Assembly (NCBI RefSeq): GCF_030161255.1
Contig: NZ_BSPX01000008.1
Span: forward strand, 1 to 64,000
Direction: 5' to 3'
Origin: Zoogloea oryzae
Lineage (GTDB): Bacteria; Pseudomonadota; Gammaproteobacteria; Burkholderiales; Rhodocyclaceae
DNA: 64,000 nucleotides
The translations under genes were made by a program, and so were the position numbers. Within the stretch, counting starts at the first letter, position 1. The number at the start of each line of letters is the position of its first letter. The notes beneath the pieces are model-generated. The model was not told the DNA's origin and searched no databases. It saw nothing but the letters and a program-made list of their open reading frames with translations. Positions 24,788 through 33,062 of the stretch are shown here, piece by piece.

Positions 24788-25573
24788 TCAGTCGAGCCGC
24801 CGGCGGAAGACCCAGTGGCCTTCGTCGGAGGCTTCCGGTGCGAAGGCGTAGCCGTCGCTGTTGAAATCCTTGAGCTGCTCTACCGCTTCGACGCCGTGGG
24901 TGATGGCGTGGCGGGCCATCAGGCCGCGGGCACGCTTGGCGTAGAAGCTGATGATCTTGTAGCGCCCGCCCTTCCAGTCTTCAAACGCCAGGTTGAGCAG
25001 CCGCCCCTTGAGCTTGGCCGGCTTGACGGACTTGAAGTATTCCTCGGAGGCCAGATTGACCAGCACCGGCTCGCGGCCGGCGTCGGCTTCGCCTTCGAGC
25101 AGGCGGTTGAGGGCGTCGGTCTGGGTCATGCCCCAGAAGGCGTACAGATCCTTGCCACGGCCATTCTTGAAGCGGGTGCCCATCTCGAGGCGGTAGGCCT
25201 GCATCAGATCAAGCGGACGCAGCAGGCCGTACAGGCCGGAGAGGATGCGCAGGTGGCGCTGGGCGTAGTCGAGCTGGGCCTCGGTGAGGGTGCGGGCGTC
25301 GAGGCCGTCGTACACGTCGCCATTGAAGGCGAGCACCGCCGGGCGGGCGTTGTCGGCCGAGAACGGGCGCGACCACTCGGCGTAGCGGGCCACGTTGAGG
25401 GCGGCGAGCTGATCCGACAGGCTCATCAGCTCGGCCACCTGGGCGTGGGAGAGCTCACGCAGGCCGGCGATCAGCTCGGCGGCATCGTCGAGGTAGTCGG
25501 GCTGGGTGTGACGGGGCGTGGCGAGGGGCGACTCGTAATCGAGGGCCTTGGCGGGGGACAACACGAAAATCAT
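24788..25573 (-). CDS. yaaA: Peroxide stress protein YaaA
   Basis: This 261-residue protein of the YaaA/DUF328 family begins MIFVLSPAKALDYESP and contains FNGDVYDGL, LSGLYGLLRPLD, MGTRFK and the C-terminal block KIISFYAKRARGLMARH. In E. coli YaaA lowers free intracellular iron during peroxide stress and binds DNA; the same role is inferred here. The ATG at 25573 matches the family N-terminus exactly. It lies 23 bases after the cation efflux gene, and pairing with a FieF-like exporter would be consistent with iron control. Confidence 0.93.
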   Translation of the reverse strand: MIFVLSPAKALDYESPLATPRHTQPDYLDDAAELIAGLRELSHAQVAELMSLSDQLAALNVARYAEWSRPFSADNARPAVLAFNGDVYDGLDARTLTEAQLDYAQRHLRILSGLYGLLRPLDLMQAYRLEMGTRFKNGRGKDLYAFWGMTQTDALNRLLEGEADAGREPVLVNLASEEYFKSVKPAKLKGRLLNLAFEDWKGGRYKIISFYAKRARGLMARHAITHGVEAVEQLKDFNSDGYAFAPEASDEGHWVFRRRLD

Positions 25574-25596
25574 GATGCAGGCGCAACCAGTTGAAT

Positions 25597-26469
25597 TCAG
25601 GGAAGAGGTTCGAGGTGGGTCGTCACCTCGGTGCCGGGCAACACCCCGGCCAGGGCGGATTCTATTTCGTCCAGCAGCGAATGGCCTTCGCGCACCGTCC
25701 ATTCGCCCGGCACCAGCACCGTGAGCTGCACGAAGGCCGACACGCCGGCCCGCCGGGTTCGCAGATTCCGGTAGCTCACGCCGCGGGCGCGAAAGCCTTC
25801 GAGCACGGCCTCGGCGCGGGCCAGCGCTTCGGGTTCGAGGCTGCGGTCCATCAGCCCATCGACGGATTCGCGCACCAGCCGCACGGCCTCGCGGGTGATG
25901 TTGAGGCCCACCGCGATGGCGATCAGCGGATCGAGGATCAGCCAGCCAGTGAAGGCCACCAGCCCCACGCCGGCGATCACGCCGAATGATGTCCACACGT
26001 CGGTCATCAGGTGGCGCGAATCGGCCTTGAGGGCGATGGAGTTGAAGCGCTCGCCGGCCCGCCCGAGCACCCGGGCGACCACCAGATTGACCGCCGTCGC
26101 CACCGCCGACCACGCGAGGCCCCAGCCCGGCGATTCGATGTCCTTGGGCTGGATGAGTCTTTCAGCGCCGGCCCAGATGATGCCGACCGAGGCGCCGAGG
26201 ATGAGGATGCCTTCAAAGCCGCTGGAAAAGTATTCGGCCTTGCCATGGCCAAACGGGTGCTGGCGATCAGCCGGCGCCCGGGTGACGATGATCATCCACA
26301 ACGCGAACGACGCGCCGGCCAGGTTGACGAAGGATTCCAGCGCATCGGACAGCAGCCCGACGGAGCCGGTGATCCACCACGCAAAGGTCTTGAAAGCGAT
26401 GGTCGAGACAGCCGCCGCGATCGACAGCCACGCGAAGTGGTGGCGGTCCATGCCGGTGCTGCCGGTCAT
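25597..26469 (-). CDS. Cation diffusion facilitator, FieF-like
   Basis: This 290-residue inner-membrane metal/proton antiporter has six predicted helices. The metal-site motifs are SDALES in helix 2 and HLMTD in helix 5, together with HPFGHGKAEY between helices 2 and 3. The C-terminal cytoplasmic domain has RRAGVSAFVQL and GHSLLDEIE. The family exports Zn, Fe or related divalent cations. Asp in the SDALES motif is typical of the Fe/Zn FieF group, but the substrate cannot be fixed from sequence. It starts three bases after relA. Confidence 0.9.
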   Translation of the reverse strand: MTGSTGMDRHHFAWLSIAAAVSTIAFKTFAWWITGSVGLLSDALESFVNLAGASFALWMIIVTRAPADRQHPFGHGKAEYFSSGFEGILILGASVGIIWAGAERLIQPKDIESPGWGLAWSAVATAVNLVVARVLGRAGERFNSIALKADSRHLMTDVWTSFGVIAGVGLVAFTGWLILDPLIAIAVGLNITREAVRLVRESVDGLMDRSLEPEALARAEAVLEGFRARGVSYRNLRTRRAGVSAFVQLTVLVPGEWTVREGHSLLDEIESALAGVLPGTEVTTHLEPLP

Positions 26470-26472
26470 CGC

Positions 26473-28689
26473 TCAGCCGCGCTCCACGTCGGTCACGCCC
26501 TTCACTTCGCGGATCAGGGTGAGCGCCCGCTGGATCTGCTGCACGCCCTGCACCTCGAGGGTGAAGCGCATCCGCGCCGAGCCCTTGCGGCTGAGGGTGT
26601 TCACGGCGATCACGTTGAGCTTCTCCTTCGAGAGCACTTCGGAGATGTCGCGCAGGAGGCCCTGGCGGTCCATCGCGTGCACCAGGATATCCACCGGGAA
26701 CACGGCGTCCTTGGCCGCCCCGGCGCGGCCGGTGCCGCCCCACTCGGCGCTCACCAGGCGCTCCGGATGGCGCTTGACGAGGGACTGGAAGTCGCGGCAC
26801 TCGACCCGGTGGATCGACACGCCACGGCCGCGGGTGACGTAGCCCTGGATCGCGTCCGGCGGCGCCGGCTTGCAGCAGCGGCCCAGCGAGGTCATCAGCT
26901 TGCCGACACCGACGATGAGGATGGTGTCGCCTGCATCGCCCGCGTGGCTCTTGCCGATGACGACCTCGGGCTCTTCGGCGGCGGTTTCGTCCGCATCGAC
27001 GCCGCGCAGCGCGGTCTGGATCGCCCGCGGGCCCACCTCGCCACGCCCGGCGGCGATGAACAGCGCCTCGGCGTTCTTGAAGCCCAGCCGCGTGGCGAGC
27101 TCGTCGATGTTGGCCTGGCCGTGGCCTTCGCGCTGGATTTCCTTGACCAGCACGCTGCGCCCGCGGACCAGCATTTCCTCTTCTTCGAGGGCGCTGAAGT
27201 ACTGCTTGATCTTCTGTTTGGCCCGCGGCGTGGCCACGTAGCCCTGCTGCGGGTTGAGCCAGTCGCGGGACGGCCCGCCTTCCTTGGTGGACATGATCTC
27301 CACCGTCTGGCCGTTTTCGAGGGGCGTGTTGAGGGTGACCAGCTGGCCATTGACCTTGGCACCCCGGCAGCGGTGGCCTAGATCGGTGTGCACCCGGTAG
27401 GCGAAATCGATGGGCGTGGCGCCGCGGGGCATGTCGATCACGCGGCCCTGGGGCGTCAGCACGTAGATCGTGTCGTCCAGCGAGGCGCGCTTGAACTGCT
27501 CGACCCAGTCGGCCGCGTCGGTCACCTCGTCGCGCCAAGACAGCAGGCTGCGCAGCAGCGCGATCTTCTCGTCGTAGTCGGCGTTGGTGGCGTTGCCGCT
27601 GCCTTCCTTGTAGCGCCAGTGGGCCGCGACGCCCAGCTCGGCGTGGTTGTGCATGCCGTGGGTGCGGATCTGGACTTCCAGCGAGCGGCCGTCGGCGGCA
27701 TACACCGCGGTGTGCAGCGACTGGTAGTTGTTGCCCTTGGGCATCGAGATGTAGTCGTCGAACTCCTTGGGGATCGGCGTCCAGATCTGATGCACGATGC
27801 CCAGCACGGCGTAGCAGTCCTTCACCTCATGGACCAGCACGCGCAGTGCGCGCACGTCGAAGATCTGCGAGAAATCCAGCCGCTTGGCGCGCATCTTGTT
27901 GTAGATGCTGTAGATGTGCTTGGGCCGGCCATAGACGTCGGCCTTGATGCCGATGGCGGCGATCTCGTTCTTGAGGCGCGCCACCGAATCGACGATGAAC
28001 TGCTCGCGCTCCACCCGCCGCTCGTCGAGCATCCGGGCGATGCGCTTGTAGGTTTCGGGCTCGAGGAAGCGGAAGGACAGATCCTCCAGCTCCCACTTGA
28101 GCTGCCAGATGCCCAGCCGGTTGGCGAGCGGCGCGTAGATGTCGAGGCTCTCGCGGGCGATGGATTCGCGGATCACGCCCGGGTGATCGGTGAAGTAGCG
28201 CAGCGTTTGCGTGCGCGACGCCACCCGCAGCAGCACTACGCGGATGTCCTCGACCATCGCCAGCAGCATCTTGCGCAGCACTTCGCTCTGGGCGCGGATC
28301 TCCGGCGCACTGGTGGAGGTGTTCATGCGGGTGATGACACGCAGGCCGTTGAGACGGCGCAGGCCATCCACCAGCCGCGCGACGGTATCGCCAAAACGCA
28401 GCGTGATCTCGTCGGTGGGATGGAGCAGCACGTCGCCCACCGCAAAGCACAGCGCGGCGATCCGCGCGTCGGCGTCGAGGCGCAGGGACGCCACGATGAG
28501 CGCCGTACCGAGGGCGTGGGGCCACACCGGCTCGCGGGTGCCAAGGCTGCGATCGGCATACAGTGCCTGGGCCCACTCGTGGGCCTCGGCAACCCGGCGG
28601 ACGTCTTCGGGAAGCAATCCTTCGCTCAGCAGCGCGAGGGCGGAGGATGGGGATGCGGACTGGGAAATCGAATGCGTAACGGCGACCAT
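26473..28689 (-). CDS. relA: RelA-type (p)ppGpp synthetase
   Basis: This 738-residue RSH protein makes the alarmone (p)ppGpp on stalled ribosomes. The hydrolase domain is present but its His-Asp motif is replaced (CFAVGDVL near residues 81-88), so hydrolysis is probably lost. The synthetase domain has GRPKHIYSIYNK (254-265), the RelA-specific acidic EFDD (309-312), NNYQSLHTAVY and EVQIRT. A TGS domain (TPQGRVIDMPRGATPIDFAY), a zinc-finger-like CCKP region and a C-terminal ACT domain follow. It is the first gene of a minus-strand operon with a cation exporter and yaaA. Confidence 0.93.
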   Translation of the reverse strand: MVAVTHSISQSASPSSALALLSEGLLPEDVRRVAEAHEWAQALYADRSLGTREPVWPHALGTALIVASLRLDADARIAALCFAVGDVLLHPTDEITLRFGDTVARLVDGLRRLNGLRVITRMNTSTSAPEIRAQSEVLRKMLLAMVEDIRVVLLRVASRTQTLRYFTDHPGVIRESIARESLDIYAPLANRLGIWQLKWELEDLSFRFLEPETYKRIARMLDERRVEREQFIVDSVARLKNEIAAIGIKADVYGRPKHIYSIYNKMRAKRLDFSQIFDVRALRVLVHEVKDCYAVLGIVHQIWTPIPKEFDDYISMPKGNNYQSLHTAVYAADGRSLEVQIRTHGMHNHAELGVAAHWRYKEGSGNATNADYDEKIALLRSLLSWRDEVTDAADWVEQFKRASLDDTIYVLTPQGRVIDMPRGATPIDFAYRVHTDLGHRCRGAKVNGQLVTLNTPLENGQTVEIMSTKEGGPSRDWLNPQQGYVATPRAKQKIKQYFSALEEEEMLVRGRSVLVKEIQREGHGQANIDELATRLGFKNAEALFIAAGRGEVGPRAIQTALRGVDADETAAEEPEVVIGKSHAGDAGDTILIVGVGKLMTSLGRCCKPAPPDAIQGYVTRGRGVSIHRVECRDFQSLVKRHPERLVSAEWGGTGRAGAAKDAVFPVDILVHAMDRQGLLRDISEVLSKEKLNVIAVNTLSRKGSARMRFTLEVQGVQQIQRALTLIREVKGVTDVERG

Positions 28690-28803
28690 GCCGACATTAT
28701 CCTATAGGCTGCCGATGCAGCGTTTGATCTTGATCGTACCGGCGGTGACGGGCGGCACGCCCATCCCGCCGAAAGCCAGCCCTTCGACCAGCGATTTCCC
28801 CCG

Positions 28804-29583
28804 ATGTTCTCAGCCTTCCGAAAATGGCGCCGGCGCCGCGCCGCCAGCCGCATGCAGGTTCCGCCCGAGCAGTGGAACCGCGTCGAAGCCCGCCTGCCCT
28901 TCCTCGCCTACCTGCCGCCCGACGAGTTGCCCACCCTGCGCCAGATGGCGCTGGAGTTCCTGGCCGAAAAGGAAGTCCACGGCGCCGAAGGCCTCGTCGT
29001 CACCGACGACATGCTCCTCTCCATCGCCCTGCAGGCCTGCCTGCCGGTGCTGCACATCGGCCTCGACGCCTACGCCGGATGGATCGGCATCGTGGTGTAT
29101 CCGGGCGATTTCGTGATCCCCCGCAGCATCGTCGACGAAGACGGCGTGGTGCACGAATACGACGACGAGGTGCTGGGCGAAGCCTGGGAAGGCGGGCCGG
29201 TGATCCTTTCGTGGTCCGAAGACACGGGCGCCGTCGACGGCATCAACGTGGTGATCCACGAATTCGCCCACAAGCTCGACATGGGCAATGGCGAGGTGGA
29301 CGGTTTCCCCGCCCTGCCCCCCGACATGAGCCCCGAAGCCTGGGCCGCGGCCTTCCAGCCGGCCTACGACGACTTCTGCCAGCGGGTGGACGACGGCGAG
29401 GACACCGCCCTCGACCCCTACGGCGCCGATCATCCGTCGGAGTTCTTCGCGGTGATGAGCGAGGCCTTCTTCGAGACGCCGGGCCTGCTCCGCCACGAAT
29501 ACCCGGACGTCTACACCCAGCTTTCCCGTTATTACCGCCAGGAGCCAGCGACCCGCGAAGGGCAGCCCGGATCAGGTGAATAG
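28804..29583 (+). CDS. mtfA: Zinc-dependent peptidase MtfA
   Basis: This 259-residue M90-family peptidase carries the gluzincin motif HEFAH in VVIHEFAHKLDMGNG. Downstream, FFAVMSEAFFETP supplies the third ligand and PYGADHPSEFF is family-typical. In E. coli MtfA binds the repressor Mlc and influences the glucose PTS; whether Mlc exists here is not visible. There is no signal peptide, so it is cytoplasmic. The gene is divergent from relA with 114 bases between the starts. Confidence 0.92.
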   Translation: MFSAFRKWRRRRAASRMQVPPEQWNRVEARLPFLAYLPPDELPTLRQMALEFLAEKEVHGAEGLVVTDDMLLSIALQACLPVLHIGLDAYAGWIGIVVYPGDFVIPRSIVDEDGVVHEYDDEVLGEAWEGGPVILSWSEDTGAVDGINVVIHEFAHKLDMGNGEVDGFPALPPDMSPEAWAAAFQPAYDDFCQRVDDGEDTALDPYGADHPSEFFAVMSEAFFETPGLLRHEYPDVYTQLSRYYRQEPATREGQPGSGE

Positions 29584-29673
29584 CATTGCCGAAACAATTC
29601 TTTGCTAGTTGGCCGGGCGCTGTCTAAAGTGACTAGGCCGCTGTGGCATTTCCGACAATGTGGAGAGTGATTC

Positions 29674-30114
29674 ATGGCCATTACGTGGATTCTGGTAGCC
29701 AACGCAAGCCTCGCCCGACTGTATGCAAACTTCGGTCCCAAGCAGGGACTCAAGCTCGTAAAGGAACTCGTCCATCCCGAAAGCCGCATGAAAAATGCCG
29801 AACTGTCGTCCGATCGCGCCGGCCAGATGCAGGCCAGCGGCAGCGGCCACGGCGCCCGGGAGCAGCAGACCCCACCCAAGCTCAACGCCGCCAAGCAGTT
29901 TGCCCAGGCCCTCGCCAAAGAGCTCTACCTCGGCCGAAGCCGCAACGAATTTGCCCGCGCGATCCTCGTCGCGCCGCCGTCGTTCATGGGCATGATCAAC
30001 GCTAATCTCGACGGCCCCACGGCCCAGATGATCACCGACCGCCTCGAGAAGGATTACACCAAAACCTCCGAACCCGACCTGCGTGGTCACCTCGGCAACT
30101 GCATGCTCGTTTGA
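29674..30114 (+). CDS. Host attachment family protein
   Basis: This 146-residue protein of the family annotated as required for attachment to host cells has an eRF1-like fold. It begins MAITWILVANASLARLYA and has KNAELSSDRAG in the middle and RAILVAPPSFMGM near the end. A GGAGAG ribosome binding site lies before ATG 29674. The family name comes from plant-associated bacteria, but members are common in free-living betaproteobacteria and the biochemical role is unknown. It is monocistronic and followed by a terminator. Confidence 0.88.
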   Translation: MAITWILVANASLARLYANFGPKQGLKLVKELVHPESRMKNAELSSDRAGQMQASGSGHGAREQQTPPKLNAAKQFAQALAKELYLGRSRNEFARAILVAPPSFMGMINANLDGPTAQMITDRLEKDYTKTSEPDLRGHLGNCMLV

Positions 30115-30195
30115 CCTCCCCGCGTGCTCCCTCGGGCTCCGGTGGCATGACGCACCCCGGAACGCGCATTTAGCCTGAGGGAAACACCGCGCTTT

Positions 30196-30233
30196 CAGGC
30201 GGATGTGATACCCGTCGCATCCGCCTGTTCTTT
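30196..30233 (+). terminator. Terminator after the host attachment gene
   Basis: A perfect 10-bp stem (CAGGCGGATG, 30196-30205, with 30218-30227) has a 12-base loop and is followed by TTCTTT. It lies 81 bases after the stop codon. Confidence 0.75.
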
Positions 30234-30328
30234 GCCCCAAACCCACCCGTGATCCGTGAGGAAGTGCCGCAGTCATTGTCTGCCGCACACCTATTCTCGC
30301 CGCCATCCCATCCAGTTTGGTGTGCATC

Positions 30329-31159
30329 ATGAGAAAGAACCTCCTCGCCGGCCTCGCCGTCACCTGTGCCCTCGCCGCCCCGTTTTCCGCTTCCGCCGCC
30401 AGCGTGACGATCGACGGCAACTTCACCGACTGGGGCATCACCAACAACGGCACCACCGCCGGCTGGACGCCCAAGACCGGCATCAACTACGCCGTCGAAG
30501 ACCAGAGCGACGCCATGAGCGGCTTCCTGAGCCCCGGCTGGGGCGGCCAGGCCTACGACGCCGAAGCCATCTACGTCACCTGGCAGACCAAGTCCGACGG
30601 CAAGACCTACCTCGACGTGGGCGTCGTCACCGGCCACGACCCCAGCACCGCCACCACCGCCAACAGCTACGGCCGCGGCGACATCGCCATCGATTTTGGC
30701 CGGAACGGCAGCTGGGACTTCGGCATCCTCACCGCCAACCGCAGCGCCACCCTGCTGCGCGGCGACGTGGTCGCCACCACCAACGCCAACTGGTCCACCG
30801 GCCTGTGGAGCTCGCCCGGCGTGTTTGCGCCTGAAGCCTCGCCCTACGTGACCAAGGTGGCCAGCGGCACCGACGTGGGCAACGCCAGCGTCGCGATCTC
30901 GAATGCCTTCACCAACATGGGCATCCTGGGTGGCAACCACTGGTTCTATGAAGTGGAGATTCCGGTGGATGCCTTTGGCAGCCACTGGCAGGGCATGAAC
31001 CCGTCGGAAGCGTTCAGCATCCAGTGGACGATGCTGTGCGCCAACGACATCGTGGCCCTCAACGTGGCCGCCTCGACGGTGCCCGAACCTGCGATTCCTG
31101 CCCTGGTGCTGGCCGGCCTCGCCGCAGCCGGCCTCGCCCGGCGCCGCCACAACGCATAA
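30329..31159 (+). CDS. PEP-CTERM sorted exported protein
   Basis: This 276-residue exported protein has a Sec signal peptide (MRKNLLAGLAVTCALAAPFSASAA), a beta-rich body starting SVTIDGNFTDWGI, and a C-terminal PEP-CTERM tail. The tail is VPEPAIPALV, then a hydrophobic stretch, then ARRRHNA. Such tails are recognised by the exosortase EpsH/XrtA and are typical of Gram-negative exopolysaccharide producers. No exosortase or polysaccharide locus is visible in the window, so the sorting enzyme must be encoded elsewhere. An alternative TTG start at 30317 would add four residues; ATG 30329 gives the normal signal peptide. The role of the body is unknown. Confidence 0.9.
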   Translation: MRKNLLAGLAVTCALAAPFSASAASVTIDGNFTDWGITNNGTTAGWTPKTGINYAVEDQSDAMSGFLSPGWGGQAYDAEAIYVTWQTKSDGKTYLDVGVVTGHDPSTATTANSYGRGDIAIDFGRNGSWDFGILTANRSATLLRGDVVATTNANWSTGLWSSPGVFAPEASPYVTKVASGTDVGNASVAISNAFTNMGILGGNHWFYEVEIPVDAFGSHWQGMNPSEAFSIQWTMLCANDIVALNVAASTVPEPAIPALVLAGLAAAGLARRRHNA

Positions 31160-31180
31160 AGACAACGCTTGAAGGATTTG

Positions 31181-31206
31181 AAGCCGGCAGCCGCCGGCTT
31201 TTTTTA
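31181..31206 (+). terminator. Terminator after the PEP-CTERM gene
   Basis: An 8-bp stem AAGCCGGC (31181-31188 with 31193-31200) has an AGCC loop and is followed by five T. On the opposite strand no T-run follows, so it works for the plus-strand gene only. It touches the stop codon of thpR. Confidence 0.85.
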
Positions 31207-31731
31207 CGCCAGCGGCCAGGCGGCCAGCTGCACGTAGGCCGGGCCCGCGGGCGACAGGGTCGACGCCACCAGCGCAAAACCGGCCACCGGCCAGTCGATG
31301 GGCGTGAAGTCCGGCAGGGCAGACGGACGGGCCTTGCGCAGCAGGGTGAGATGGGGAACGAAGGCCGCCTCGCCCGCGTGGGCAAAGCCGGCACCGGCCA
31401 GCGCCTCGCGCACGTCGGCCACCAGCCGCAGGAGCTGCGGCGGGGTGCTGGAACAACCGCCCCACACAATGTGGTTGTGGGGCCAGTAGCCGAGTCGGTC
31501 GATCCGGAGCGAAAAAGCCTCGCCCCGCACCGCTGTCATCGCCGCGCACAGCGCCGGCAGGCGGCCCTCGGCCACGTCGCCGAGGAAAGCCAGAGTCAGG
31601 TGCAGGGTGTCCCGGCGCATCTGCCGCCCGCCGCAGGACTGATGGGCCGCGGTGGCAAGGCCGGACAGGCGTGTCGCCACGTCATCCCCCGGCCACAGGG
31701 CCAGGAAGACGCGGCGGGTGGATTCAGCCAT
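31204..31731 (-). CDS. thpR: RNA 2',3'-cyclic phosphodiesterase
   Basis: This 175-residue 2H phosphoesterase has two HxTx motifs, HLTLAFLG (about residues 44-51) and HLTLLRKA, which form the catalytic pair. The family hydrolyses 2',3'-cyclic phosphates or ligates 2'-5' RNA ends in vitro. Its start overlaps the end of ispF by 8 bases, so it is the third gene of an ispD-ispF-thpR operon. Confidence 0.9.
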   Translation of the reverse strand: MAESTRRVFLALWPGDDVATRLSGLATAAHQSCGGRQMRRDTLHLTLAFLGDVAEGRLPALCAAMTAVRGEAFSLRIDRLGYWPHNHIVWGGCSSTPPQLLRLVADVREALAGAGFAHAGEAAFVPHLTLLRKARPSALPDFTPIDWPVAGFALVASTLSPAGPAYVQLAAWPLA

Positions 31732-32215
31732 CCACCCGAGCGAGCAGCGCCACCGCCTGGGCCGCGATGCCCTCGCCCCGGCCGGTGAAGCCGAGCTTCT
31801 CGGTGGTCTTGCCCTTCACGTTGATCGCCGCCGGATCGACGCCCAGATCAGCGGCGATGTTGGCGATCATCGCCGGCACATGGGGCAGGATCTTCGGCGC
31901 CCGGGCGATCACGGTGGCGTCCACATTCACCGTCTGCCAGCCGGCTGCGCGGGCCGCGGCTGCCGCCTCGCGCAGCAGCACGCGGGAATCGGCACCCTCG
32001 AAGCGCGGGTCGGTGTCGGGGAAATGCCGGCCGATGTCGCCAAGGCCAGCCGCGCCGAGGATGGCGTCGGTGATGGTGTGCAGCAGCACGTCGGCGTCGG
32101 AATGGCCGAGCAGGCCGCGGGCGTAGGGAATCGTCACGCCGCCGATGATCAGCGGACGGCCGGGAACCAGGGCATGGACATCAAAGCCCTGCCCGATGCG
32201 GAACGGAACATTCAT
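31724..32215 (-). CDS. ispF: 2-C-methyl-D-erythritol 2,4-cyclodiphosphate synthase
   Basis: This 163-residue enzyme of the non-mevalonate isoprenoid pathway contains GQGFDVHAL, GLLGHSDADVLLHT (metal ligands and nucleotide contact), FPDTDP and KGKTTEKLGFTGRGEGI. Length and motifs are normal. ATG 32215 overlaps the ispD stop as ATGA, the usual coupling of these two consecutive steps. Confidence 0.96.
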   Translation of the reverse strand: MNVPFRIGQGFDVHALVPGRPLIIGGVTIPYARGLLGHSDADVLLHTITDAILGAAGLGDIGRHFPDTDPRFEGADSRVLLREAAAAARAAGWQTVNVDATVIARAPKILPHVPAMIANIAADLGVDPAAINVKGKTTEKLGFTGRGEGIAAQAVALLARVDG

Positions 32216-32919
32216 TCTTTGCCCTCGCGGTGCTGGAGGATCCACTCGGCCAGGTGCAGGTCGAGGGGATAGGTGACTTTGAGATTGGTCGGATCGCCCC
32301 GCACGAGGCGCGGACGCAGGCCCATGGCCTCGATGGCGCTGGCCTCATCGGTCACGTGGCGGGCGCTCTCCAGGGCGCGCTTGAGCATCACGTAGCGGAA
32401 CATCTGGGGCGTCTGGGCCTGCCACAGGCCGTCCCGCGCAACGGTGTCGGCGATGCGGTGGGTGCTGTCCTCGCGCTTCAGGGTGTCGGCCACCGGCACC
32501 GCCAGAATGCCGCCCACCTCGTCGTGGATGAGCTCATGCACCAGGGTTTCGATGTGCCAGGGCGCGAGGCACGGGCGGGCGGCGTCGTGCACCAGGATCC
32601 AATCGGATTCAGCGGTGTGCTCGGCGATCGCCCGCAGGCCGTTGAGCACGCTCTCGGCCCGCGACACCCCGCCGCAGAACAGCGGCACCAGGCGATCGCC
32701 GAACGGACGCCAGTCGTGGCGGTCCCATTCCTGGTCGCCCACCGACAGCACCACATAGACCCGGTCGATCACCGGCGAGGCGCACAGCACGCCGAGGGTG
32801 TGACGGATCAGGGGTTCGCCGAGCAGGGGCAGATACTGTTTGGGGTGTTCGCTCTTCATCCGGCTGCCGCTTCCGGCGGCGGGCACGATGGCGAAGCAAC
32901 GGCTGGTGTGGGTTCGCAT
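32212..32919 (-). CDS. ispD: 2-C-methyl-D-erythritol 4-phosphate cytidylyltransferase
   Basis: This 235-residue enzyme transfers CMP to methylerythritol phosphate. The nucleotide-binding N-terminus has VPAAGSGSRMKSEHPKQYL, and the catalytic region has VHDAARPCL, VADTLK and TPQMFRY. It heads the ispD-ispF-thpR operon, and the ATG fits the family N-terminus apart from a short leader. Confidence 0.96.
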   Translation of the reverse strand: MRTHTSRCFAIVPAAGSGSRMKSEHPKQYLPLLGEPLIRHTLGVLCASPVIDRVYVVLSVGDQEWDRHDWRPFGDRLVPLFCGGVSRAESVLNGLRAIAEHTAESDWILVHDAARPCLAPWHIETLVHELIHDEVGGILAVPVADTLKREDSTHRIADTVARDGLWQAQTPQMFRYVMLKRALESARHVTDEASAIEAMGLRPRLVRGDPTNLKVTYPLDLHLAEWILQHREGKE

Positions 32920-33062
32920 CGGCGCATTTTAACCTCAACTGCCGCCCCGGCCGCCCGGCCGGGCCCGCCACCGTGCCGGAAAACCGCATCAGGGCTTGAT
33001 TCCGGGCTTCAGCTCGGGCCGTTCCTGCCGCAAAATGAACCATCGCCCCCGCCGAGATCGCC

